Shown: positions 1 to 5,332 of the stretch, piece after piece
How positions within the stretch are numbered: position 1 is the stretch's first letter
How the letters are laid out: each line of letters opens with the position of its first letter
Assembly: GCA_031273485.1 (NCBI GenBank)
Contig: JAISRS010000082.1
Span: forward strand, 1-7,810
DNA: 7,810 nucleotides
Source: Prevotellaceae bacterium
GTDB taxonomy: Bacteria; Bacteroidota; Bacteroidia; Bacteroidales; UBA932
Direction: 5' to 3'
Notes under the pieces: model-generated
The model's database searches: none
What the model was told of the DNA's origin: nothing
What the model saw: only the letters and a program-made list of their open reading frames with translations
Position numbers and translations under genes: made by a program

Positions 1-1076
1 CCGTCCAGAAAATCCAGGGCAATTGTCAGCGAATTAACGTCCGAATTGTACGAATCGTTGATTATTGTGCAGTGATTCACTCCTTCCTTCAACTCCAGAC
101 GCATGGCAACAGGAGTGAGATTTTGCAGTTTGGCAGATAATAGACCAACATCAACGCCTCGGATCAGCGCAAAAGCTATGCAGTGCATCGCATTTTCAAC
201 CGAAGCGGAATCGGAAAACGGAATTTCAAATTCGTAACGCTTCGCCGTTTCGATTCCCGAATCGCTGTCCCGCGCTTCGATGCTCAGGATTGTCCTGTCG
301 GGGAAACTCCGTCGGTTGAGTATCCTTAAATTACACTCCTCGCCATAGCCCCATGTAAAGGTGCGGTATGGGTGTTCCGATTCCGAAACGGTTTTGTGCA
401 GCGCAGCGTAATCGGAGCAATAAATAAGCAGGTTGGAGGATTTAAACAGTTGCAGTTTTTCATTGATTTTGTGCTCCTCGCTCTTGAAATTCTCCTGATG
501 CGCATCGCCTGTGTTAGTAAATATTCCGATGTCGGGATGTAAAATTCGCTCAAGGCGTTCCATTTCGTCGGGCATAGAAATTCCGGCTTCAAATATTCCC
601 AAACCGGCGTCGGCGTCGGTCATCAGCACCGACAGGGGGACGCCCGTTTGCGAATTATAGCTTTTGGGACTTCGGGCAACCGTTTCCAAATCCCGAAATA
701 TCCTGTACAGCCATTCTTTGACGCAGGTTTTCCCGTTGCTTCCGGTGATTCCAAGCACCGGAAAAGCGAAGCTGTTTCTGTAATCCGCCGCCAGATTCTG
801 CATTGCTTTCAGGGTATCGTCCGCAACGACGAAATTGGCTTCGGCGAAGTCGCCAGCGGGAAAGGAGCGGTTTACAAGAAAACTGCGTATCCCTTTAGCA
901 TACAGTTCGCCGATATACCTGTGACCGTCGTGCCTTGCGCCTTTCAGGGCTACGAACAGCGCCCCGGAATCATTCACGCCGGTGCGACTGTCAACAAACA
1001 CGCCGGTGATAACAGCGTCTTTGCCCAGATGCTCGCCGCCGACTATACGTGAAATTTCGGATAAACCGTACTTCAT
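1..1076 (-). CDS. murF: MurF-type UDP-MurNAc-tripeptide:D-Ala-D-Ala ligase, N-terminal 358 codons (C-terminus off window)
   Basis: Cytoplasmic ATP-dependent ligase that adds D-Ala-D-Ala to UDP-MurNAc-tripeptide, the last soluble step of peptidoglycan precursor synthesis. Reading minus from ATG 1076 the frame stays open to the window edge. The N-terminal domain has the uridine-binding-type segment VDSRTGVNDSGALFVALKG (29-46). The ATP P-loop is GITGSNGKT (109-117, Lys116), followed by KSYNSQTGVP (138-147), EAGISMPDEM (163-172), NTGDAHQENF (188-197), a lysine (K207 by eye) aligning with the carbamylated lysine of Mur ligases, and INDSYNSD (339-346) opening the C-terminal domain. The motif wording (EAGIS, AHQENF, INDSYNSD) is that of the Bacteroidetes proteins in which MurF is fused to a C-terminal alanine racemase. 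That half would lie left of position 1 and is not visible, so the fusion is inferred. The gene starts 14 nt after the NlpC/P60 stop, suggesting cotranscription. It is visibly richer in G+C than the efflux genes at 2656-7342. Confidence 0.93.
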   Translation of the reverse strand, partial: MKYGLSEISRIVGGEHLGKDAVITGVFVDSRTGVNDSGALFVALKGARHDGHRYIGELYAKGIRSFLVNRSFPAGDFAEANFVVADDTLKAMQNLAADYRNSFAFPVLGITGSNGKTCVKEWLYRIFRDLETVARSPKSYNSQTGVPLSVLMTDADAGLGIFEAGISMPDEMERLERILHPDIGIFTNTGDAHQENFKSEEHKINEKLQLFKSSNLLIYCSDYAALHKTVSESEHPYRTFTWGYGEECNLRILNRRSFPDRTILSIEARDSDSGIETAKRYEFEIPFSDSASVENAMHCIAFALIRGVDVGLLSAKLQNLTPVAMRLELKEGVNHCTIINDSYNSDVNSLTIALDFLD

Positions 1077-1090
1077 GTCTGTTTGGCTGA

Positions 1091-1675
1091 TTAATTGATT
1101 AGTTGATTCAATCGTCCTATTTTCAACGGACCTCCGACGCTGAACACTTTTTTGTAATGCGCCGAATTAAGGTCGGAAACAATAACTCCGCCAACGGAGG
1201 AGGCGTGTACGAATTTCCCGTTTTGGAGATATATCCCTACGTGGGAGTTAGTTTTCCCGTTATAGTTAAAAAACACCAGGTCGCCTTCCTGCAGGCGGTT
1301 TGTGACGGAGATGGCAACGCGCAGGTCTTGGGTTGTTCGCGGAAGTATTCTGTTTGTGATGGCTTTATACACTATCCCCACAAATCCCGAACAGTCCACT
1401 CCCTTTTTGCTTGTTCCCCCGTTGCGGTACGGAACTCCTATCCACTGGTCGATTATTCTATACAATTCGGGCGTTTTCAGCTGATTCACCTGCACCTCTA
1501 ATTTGGACGCATATTTCTTTAAAACGTCTTTATCCCGTTCGGATACCGATACCGTTGCCGATTCCCGCCCCGTATGCCGCCCGACATTCGACCTGCTGAC
1601 ACTCGCACTCTTACACGATACGAATCCTAACGACAATAAACCTAAATACAAAATTATCTTATTCATTTCTTTCAT
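1091..1675 (-). CDS. NlpC/P60-family cell-wall peptidase, predicted lipoprotein
   Basis: Predicted periplasmic peptidoglycan endopeptidase of 194 residues. Residues 1-20 form a basic-then-hydrophobic signal peptide ending at Cys21 (FVSC), a loose lipobox. No acidic surface-export motif follows the Cys (CKSASVS), so a periplasm-facing anchor is likely. Residues 22-65 are a polar linker. The NlpC/P60 domain covers about 70-190: WIGVPYRNGG (78-87), catalytic Cys95 in GVDCSGF, EGDLVFF (130-136), catalytic His145 in SHVGIY and the third polar residue His157 in FVHASS. All three catalytic positions are intact. The start at 1675 gives MKEMNK; the second ATG at 1666 gives MNKIILYLG, an equally good signal peptide that leaves a more reasonable leader after the promoter at 1687-1718. 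The stop lies 14 nt before murF, so the pair probably forms a wall synthesis/remodelling transcript. Family call is firm; exact bond cleaved (usually D-Glu-to-diamino acid) is family knowledge only. Confidence 0.92.
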   Translation of the reverse strand: MKEMNKIILYLGLLSLGFVSCKSASVSRSNVGRHTGRESATVSVSERDKDVLKKYASKLEVQVNQLKTPELYRIIDQWIGVPYRNGGTSKKGVDCSGFVGIVYKAITNRILPRTTQDLRVAISVTNRLQEGDLVFFNYNGKTNSHVGIYLQNGKFVHASSVGGVIVSDLNSAHYKKVFSVGGPLKIGRLNQLIN

Positions 1676-1686
1676 TTAACGGGGAG

Positions 1687-1718
1687 CAAAATTACATGAA
1701 TTTTACTTTACTGCCAAA
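1687..1718 (-). promoter_or_regulatory. Bacteroidetes-type promoter for the NlpC/P60-murF pair
   Basis: On the minus strand TTTG (1718-1715) is followed by a 20-nt spacer and TAATTTTG (1694-1687), which fits the Bacteroides -33 TTTG / -7 TAnnTTTG pattern at every fixed position. Transcription would begin around 1681-1684, only a few bases before ATG 1675. This argues for the second ATG at 1666 as the working start, or for a very short leader. Prediction by pattern only. Confidence 0.6.
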
Positions 1719-1810
1719 TCTTTTTCTTAATTCCATCAGGGAGATACCTCGACAAGCCCACCCATTCCCCCCCAAAGGGAGGGCTGAGGCGCAGGCAGGG
1801 ACAACGCTTT

Positions 1811-1867
1811 GCGCCCCCTAACAGGGTTTGCGCCCCCTAACAGGGTTTAAAACCCCTGTTAGGGGTT
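1811..1867. repeat. Two tandem 19-bp units plus an inverted triloop hairpin
   Basis: The unit GCGCCCCCTAACAGGGTTT occurs twice in tandem (1811-1829, 1830-1848) without mismatch. It is followed at 1851-1867 by the near-inverse AACCCCTGTTAGGGGTT, a perfect 7-bp stem with a 3-nt GTT loop. Each tandem unit also contains a short CCCT-AAC-AGGG stem. The third element is therefore the same sequence family in opposite orientation. Confidence 0.85.
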
Positions 1868-1889
1868 GGAATCTTTGAATCATCTTTAA

Positions 1890-1941
1890 GGACTTTAAGT
1901 CCCTTGTTCGGCGTAGCGTTTCGCTACGCCGAACAAGGGAC
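1890..1941. repeat. Perfect 20-bp stem, 3-nt loop hairpin with a small leading palindrome
   Basis: Arms 1899-1918 and 1922-1941 are exact reverse complements over 20 bp with only TTT (1919-1921) between them. The inner part of the stem is TTCGGCGTAGCG / CGCTACGCCGAA, which reappears as a separate hairpin at 2203-2229. A 13-nt palindrome GGACTTTAAGTCC (1890-1902) overlaps the outer edge. No T-run follows on either strand as in a classical terminator, so a mobile or structural repeat is more likely. Confidence 0.88.
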
Positions 1942-1963
1942 GTTTTCAGCCGCGGCTGAAAAC
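1942..1963. repeat. Perfect 22-bp palindrome
   Basis: This palindrome immediately abuts the 20-bp-stem hairpin. It is centred on CAGCCGCGGCTG and bounded by GTTTT on the left and AAAAC on the right. It has no spacer, so it is a true palindrome rather than a stem-loop. The T-then-A polarity of its ends is opposite to that of an intrinsic terminator. Confidence 0.85.
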
Positions 1964-1976
1964 CTTTTTCACATTT

Positions 1977-2003
1977 AAGGTCTTTAAAGACCTTAAAGAC
2001 CTT
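1977..2003. repeat. 18-bp palindrome merging into the dispersed TTTAAAGACCTTAAAGA repeat
   Basis: AAGGTCTTTAAAGACCTT (1977-1994) is a perfect palindrome whose right half is repeated once more in tandem (AAAGACCTT, 1995-2003). The 17-mer TTTAAAGACCTTAAAGA at 1983-1999 recurs identically at 2448-2464 and 7514-7530. Confidence 0.85.
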
Positions 2004-2004
2004 A

Positions 2005-2214
2005 GTCCCCGCTAAAAGCGCAGACCCACCTTGTTACAAGCGGGTTTTCAAGCTGGAAGCCTGCTTTTAGCTTCGGCGTAGCGGGACGGGACGGGGCTGT
2101 TCCACGCACGGATTACAAATCCGCGCGAGCGGTGGGTCCCCGCTAAAAGCGCAGACCCACCTTGTTGCAAGCGGGTTTGCAAGCTGGAAGCCTGCTTTTA
2201 GTTTCGGCGTAGCG
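2005..2214. repeat. 79-bp direct repeat, two copies 131 bp apart
   Basis: Copies at 2005-2083 and 2136-2214 differ at only three positions by eye (ACAAG/GCAAG, TTTTC/TTTGC, AGCTT/AGTTT). Each begins GTCCCCGCTAAAAGCGC and ends TTCGGCGTAGCG. Within a copy GCTAAAAGC pairs with GCTTTTAGC (2011-2019 with 2063-2071 in copy 1), so each copy can fold. The 52-bp spacer contains a small hairpin, CGGATT-ACA-AATCCG. Only the second copy is followed by the inverse CGCTACGCCGAA that completes a terminal hairpin; copy 1 continues into GGGACGGGACGGGG. Confidence 0.88.
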
Positions 2215-2229
2215 AGACGCTACGCCGAA
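2203..2229. repeat. 12-bp stem hairpin, second copy of the TTCGGCGTAGCG stem
   Basis: TTCGGCGTAGCG (2203-2214), loop AGA, CGCTACGCCGAA (2218-2229). The stem is identical to the inner 12 bp of the hairpin at 1899-1941 while the loop differs (AGA versus TTT). This suggests either a family of folding repeats or conservation of the stem. Confidence 0.82.
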
Positions 2230-2290
2230 CGAGCCGAGGCTGTCATTATCTCTTGTTTGTTGCTACCAATATTAACCCTGCCAATGACGG

Positions 2291-2307
2291 CTACCTCTTT
2301 GAGGTAG
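2291..2307. repeat. Small 7-bp stem hairpin with TTT loop
   Basis: CTACCTC-TTT-GAGGTAG. It has the same triloop design as the hairpins at 1851 and 1899. No adjoining T-run on either strand suggests a terminator. Confidence 0.6.
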
Positions 2308-2383
2308 GCTGGGGGAGCTGCGCCGAACAGAGGGAACGTTAGTCGTCATCTCCATCCATAGCATTTCAAAAAAAGATTTAGCC

Positions 2384-2633
2384 TAATAATCCACGAATTA
2401 CACGAATTACACAAATTTTTATCTTCGTTCTCATCTACTCTCAGGTATTTAAAGACCTTAAAGAAACAAATTAGCAAGCGCTTAAGCGCTGACAAAAAAT
2501 TCGTGTAATTCGTAAAAATCCGCAGGATTTTAATTCGTGTAATTCGTAAAAATCCGCAGGATTTTAATTCGTGTACTTCGCTTAATTCGGTGATAAAAAA
2601 ATTCGTGCAATTCGTGTAATTCGTGGATTATTA
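2384..2633. mobile_element. MITE-like 250-bp element with 37-bp terminal inverted repeats
   Basis: The left end (2384-2420, starting TAATAATCCACGAATTACAC) and right end (2597-2633, ending TAATTCGTGGATTATTA) are reverse complements over 37 bp with two mismatches by eye. The interior has no coding frame. It holds one TTTAAAGACCTTAAAGA copy, the 14-bp palindrome AGCGCTTAAGCGCT (2477-2490) and a 34-bp tandem repeat. I see no clear target-site duplication: flanks are GATTTAGCC on the left and AAAAAATCCGC on the right. The AATTCGTGTAATTCGTGG wording is familiar from Bacteroidetes intergenic repeats. Calling it mobile is inference; it may be a non-mobile palindromic repeat. Confidence 0.55.
2498..2590. 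repeat. 34-bp tandem repeat, two exact units and a degenerate third
   Basis: Units at 2498-2531 and 2532-2565 are identical, starting AATTCGTGTAATTCGT; a decayed third unit runs to about 2590. Each unit ends with AAAATCC-GCA-GGATTTT (2515-2531 and 2549-2565), a 7-bp stem with flanking A/T. These weak stems sit 90-140 nt past the last ATPase stop and could act as transcript ends for the efflux operon, though the stems are short and T-runs are only four long. Confidence 0.85.
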
Positions 2634-2655
2634 AAAAAATCCGCTGATTGTGATT

Positions 2656-3393
2656 TTACGTTCGTTTGGCGGTGCGGGCTAAGCCGGAGAATACGCTATC
2701 CATGTTGTTTACATTGAATTGTTGTTTGAGATTATTGGGAGTGTCTAAGGCTTGGATTTTTCCGTCCACCATTATGGAGACCCTGTTACAGTATTCTGCT
2801 TCGTCCATATAGTGTGTTGTTACAAAAATGGTTATACCCTGTTCTGCGGCATCGTATATCATTTCCCAAAACTGGCGGCGGGTTGCAGGATCGACGCCTC
2901 CGGTGGGTTCGTCTAAAAAGACTATTTTAGGTTTGTGAAATATTGATACGGAGAAAGCTAACTTTTGTTTCCAGCCTAAAGGCAGGGATTTCACAAGCAT
3001 ATTTCGTTCGTTTGCAAAGCCGAGAGTGTGGAGCAACTGTTCGGATTTTAGTTTTATTTCGTTTGATTTCATGCCGTATATTCCTCCGAAAAGTCGAATA
3101 TTTTCCCATACTTTAAGGTCTTCATAAAGAGAAAATTTCTGGCTCATATAGCCTATATTTCTTTTCACCTTTTCGGTTTCCTTCGATATATCGAATCCGG
3201 CAACGGTAGCCTTGCCCGAAGTGGGCTTACTTAACCCGCAGAGCATCCTCATCGCCGTTGTTTTTCCTGCGCCGTTTGCTCCCAGAAATCCGAAAATCTC
3301 GCCTTTCGTCACGCCGAACGAGATATTGTCCACGGCGGTAAAAGACGCAAATTTTTTACTGAGATTTTCTACGTTTATAACAATTTCGTCCAT
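2656..3393 (-). CDS. ABC transporter ATPase of an ABC-2 type (YbhF/DrrA-like) exporter, signature-degenerate subunit
   Basis: Cytoplasmic nucleotide-binding subunit of 245 residues, full length for the family. Motifs in order: Walker A GANGAGKT (38-45), Q-loop Q85 in YMSQKFSLY, signature LPLGWKQ (137-143) in place of LSGGxxQ, Walker B IVFLDE (157-162), D-loop GGVDP and the switch histidine H194 in TTHYMDEAE. The C-terminus is the short tail seen in DrrA-like ATPases. I chose ATG 3393 (MDEIVINVENL), which begins at the normal ABC fold and lies 2 nt after the upstream ATPase stop, ideal for coupled translation. An in-frame ATG at 3423 would add ten unlikely residues (MLHAIIKKII) and overlap the upstream gene by 28 nt. 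It is the last gene of the operon; no permease gene follows, which is unusual. The degenerate signature pairs functionally with the degenerate Q/H-loops of the neighbouring ATPase. Confidence 0.9.
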   Translation of the reverse strand: MDEIVINVENLSKKFASFTAVDNISFGVTKGEIFGFLGANGAGKTTAMRMLCGLSKPTSGKATVAGFDISKETEKVKRNIGYMSQKFSLYEDLKVWENIRLFGGIYGMKSNEIKLKSEQLLHTLGFANERNMLVKSLPLGWKQKLAFSVSIFHKPKIVFLDEPTGGVDPATRRQFWEMIYDAAEQGITIFVTTHYMDEAEYCNRVSIMVDGKIQALDTPNNLKQQFNVNNMDSVFSGLARTAKRT

Positions 3394-3395
3394 AA

Positions 3396-4295
3396 TTATT
3401 TTTTTGATAATTGCATGTAACAATCTTCTATATTTGGTTTTATGGGATAAATTTCTATGTCGGTATTATTGTTTTCGACAAGATATTTCTCAAGAGCCTC
3501 AACCGCGAGGTCCTTGTTTACCGTGATATGGTGAACATTTCCAAAGGCAAACGAACTCGTGACCGAGGCGTGTTCTCTGAGATTTTTCAACAATCGAGGC
3601 ATGTTGTTTCCTCTCACAGCCCAGATGGTTTCGCCGTAAGCGGAAATTATTTCGGCGGGAGAATCAATTTTCATAAATATCCCGTCTTTAATCAGCGCAA
3701 TGCGGTCGCACATAGTTGCTTCGTCCATATACGGAGTTGAAACCAGGATTGTGATACCCTGTGCTTTCAATCGTTTGAGCATTTCCCAAAATTCCTTGCG
3801 TGAAATCGGGTCAACTCCGGTTGTGGGTTCATCCAAAAACAGCACTTCTGGTTTGTGTATCAATGCGCAACATAAGGCGAGTTTCTGTTTCATCCCTCCG
3901 GATAAGGCGCCTGCCCGTCGTTTCTTAAACGGCTCAATTTGAATGTAAATATCTTTCACAAGATGATAATTTTCGTCCACAGTTGTGTTGAAAAGAGTTG
4001 CAAAAAACTTCAGATTTTCCTCCACAGTCATATCCTGATAAAGAGCGAATTTTCCGGGCATATAACCTATGTGACGCCTTATTTTTCGGTATTTCCGCAC
4101 AACGTCCAGTCCCACAACGGAGGCTTTGCCTGAGTCTGCCAAAATAAGCGTAACAAGAATGCGAAACAATGTGGTTTTACCGGCTCCGTCGGGACCTATA
4201 ATCCCGAATATCTCGCCCTTATCCACATTAAAAGTAACGCCTTTCAACGCCTCTATCGTTCCGTATTTTTTTGTTATATTTTCTGTAATAACCAT
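3396..4295 (-). CDS. ABC transporter ATPase of an ABC-2 type (YbhF-like) exporter, Q/H-loop-degenerate subunit
   Basis: Nucleotide-binding subunit of 299 residues. It has Walker A GPDGAGKT (34-41), a canonical signature LSGGMKQ (131-137), Walker B VLFLDE (151-156) with catalytic Glu intact, and D-loop TGVDP (159-163). Two positions deviate: the Q-loop glutamine is Gly81 (YMPGKFALY) and the switch histidine is Pro188 (VSTPYMDEA). Beyond 215 a C-terminal extension of about 80 residues (ISAYGETIWAVRGNN onward) ends DCYMQLSKK and may act as a small accessory domain. In E. coli YbhF and RbbA two such ATPase halves are fused in one chain; here they are separate genes 2 nt apart, with this one corresponding to the N-terminal half. 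It probably dimerises with the 2656-3393 product. The gene begins 49 nt after the HlyD stop on the same strand. Confidence 0.92.
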   Translation of the reverse strand: MVITENITKKYGTIEALKGVTFNVDKGEIFGIIGPDGAGKTTLFRILVTLILADSGKASVVGLDVVRKYRKIRRHIGYMPGKFALYQDMTVEENLKFFATLFNTTVDENYHLVKDIYIQIEPFKKRRAGALSGGMKQKLALCCALIHKPEVLFLDEPTTGVDPISRKEFWEMLKRLKAQGITILVSTPYMDEATMCDRIALIKDGIFMKIDSPAEIISAYGETIWAVRGNNMPRLLKNLREHASVTSSFAFGNVHHITVNKDLAVEALEKYLVENNNTDIEIYPIKPNIEDCYMQLSKK

Positions 4296-4344
4296 TACTT
4301 CAATTAATTTATCATGATGCCTGCGACCGATAAATGCCTTCCGT

Positions 4345-5313
4345 TCAATTCAAAAATTTAACATCGCCATACATGCCTATTCTCAGGAATCCGTCGGTGT
4401 TTTCGACGGCGATTTTTACTGCATACGCCAAATTTTCCCGTTCGTCTTTTGTCTGAATCGTTTTGGGAGTAAATTCGGCTTTATTTGAAATCCAGGTAAT
4501 TGTGCCTTTGTAAATTTTTTCTTCTCCCCGCTGTGAAACTATCACTTCGGCTTGTTGCCCTATTTTGACGTTTTCCAATTGAGTTGAAACAATGTAAGCT
4601 CTTAGAAACATATTCCTTACGTCCGCAATTTTGTATAATGATTTTCCTGTGAACACAATTTCTTTTTCTTCGGCATATTTATTTAAAACAATGCCGTCGA
4701 TGGGATTAATCACCTTACATTTATATATTTGGTCGTCCAACTGGGCGACTTGAATTTCGTAAGATGCGCCTTCCTCGCTCAAGCTGTTCACCGAAGTGGT
4801 TAAAGAGTTGATTTGCGCATTCAAACTTTTCTTCAAAACATTCAGTTGAGATATAGCGTCATCCAGCTGTTTTTGAGTAGCGACGCTATCTCTGTAAAGA
4901 TTTTCGACACGTGTTTTTTCCAATTCCGCCTTGAGTATCTGCTCTTTTGTTGCCGAAATCTGAACCGAAATGTCGGGACGTCTTGAATTAACGGCTTTTT
5001 GTGCGGTTAATAGCTGTAACTTTTTCAGGAATAACTGAGTACTGTCAACATATCCGAGATAGTCGCCCCTGCGCAAACTGTCGCCTTCCTTGATAGCGAA
5101 ACTCTCCAATTTTCCCGAGGCTTCGGCGGAAACCATTACTTCCACAGCTTCAAAAGCGCCTGAGGCGTCGTACTTAAAACCGTTTGTGACACACGATAAG
5201 AGGCAAAATACGGTTATGAAAAAACCTGTAAAATATTTCAAAATCCTTACTCGGACAACAATCTTGAGATTCGAGGGTTCTAAAATTTTAAACTTTGAGA
5301 TATATCTATTCAT
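4345..5313 (-). CDS. HlyD/YbhG-type periplasmic adaptor (membrane fusion protein), predicted lipoprotein
   Basis: Adaptor of 322 residues joining the inner-membrane ABC exporter to the TolC-type channel. Hydrophobic residues 24-40 end in LLSC with Cys41 as likely lipid anchor. The first half-lipoyl motif is at about 54-90 (VSAEASGKLESFAIKEGD), then a long alpha-helical hairpin at about 92-198 rich in Leu/Gln/Lys, and the second half-lipoyl at about 200-228 (VINPIDGIVLNKYAEE). A beta-barrel and membrane-proximal part end with FTPKTIQTKDERENLAYAVK (281-300), a segment characteristic of the YbhG-like subgroup. The start at 5313 leaves 19 nt after the TolC stop but yields 23 basic residues ahead of the signal. 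An in-frame TTG at 5241 would give a textbook lipoprotein signal (KYFTGFFITVFCLLSC), so the true start may be there. Co-oriented with the ATPases. Confidence 0.92.
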   Translation of the reverse strand: MNRYISKFKILEPSNLKIVVRVRILKYFTGFFITVFCLLSCVTNGFKYDASGAFEAVEVMVSAEASGKLESFAIKEGDSLRRGDYLGYVDSTQLFLKKLQLLTAQKAVNSRRPDISVQISATKEQILKAELEKTRVENLYRDSVATQKQLDDAISQLNVLKKSLNAQINSLTTSVNSLSEEGASYEIQVAQLDDQIYKCKVINPIDGIVLNKYAEEKEIVFTGKSLYKIADVRNMFLRAYIVSTQLENVKIGQQAEVIVSQRGEEKIYKGTITWISNKAEFTPKTIQTKDERENLAYAVKIAVENTDGFLRIGMYGDVKFLN

Positions 5314-5332
5314 ATTTTTGATATTTAATTCG

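Larger units (their letters stand above)
1676..2655. repeat. Gene-free repeat island between the efflux genes and the cell-wall pair
   Basis: About 980 bases with no credible coding frame on either strand. Apart from the promoter at 1687-1718, nearly everything from 1750 onward is a mosaic of direct repeats, perfect hairpins and palindromes, itemised separately. Position 1763 onward (CCCATTCCCCCCCAAAGGG) resembles C-rich intergenic repeat debris, echoed by the C-rich stretch at 7531-7556. Positions 2230-2290 and 2308-2383 show no clear structure beyond a partial GCGCCGAAC copy near 2319-2327. I found no transposase remnant and no ABC-2 permease remnant. Confidence 0.85.

Noticed and set aside
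648..1052. Plus-strand frame of 134 codons opposite murF
   Set aside because: It lies entirely antisense to the well-supported murF, whose motifs are continuous; the plus-strand translation shows no family features.
1103..1501. Plus-strand frames opposite the NlpC/P60 gene
   Set aside because: These are antisense shadows; the minus-strand product has an intact signal peptide and catalytic triad.
1942..1970. Intrinsic terminator on the plus strand (palindrome followed by CTTTTTC)
   Set aside because: No plus-strand gene ends nearby, the palindrome has no loop spacer and AAAAC intervenes before the short T-run.
2005..2640. CRISPR-like array
   Set aside because: Repeats are only two to three copies, 79-bp or 34-bp, with either a single 52-bp spacer or no spacer; no cas gene is present.
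1676..2655. Degraded permease gene for the efflux system
   Set aside because: No stretch reads as a run of hydrophobic helices in any frame I followed; the region is explained by repeats.
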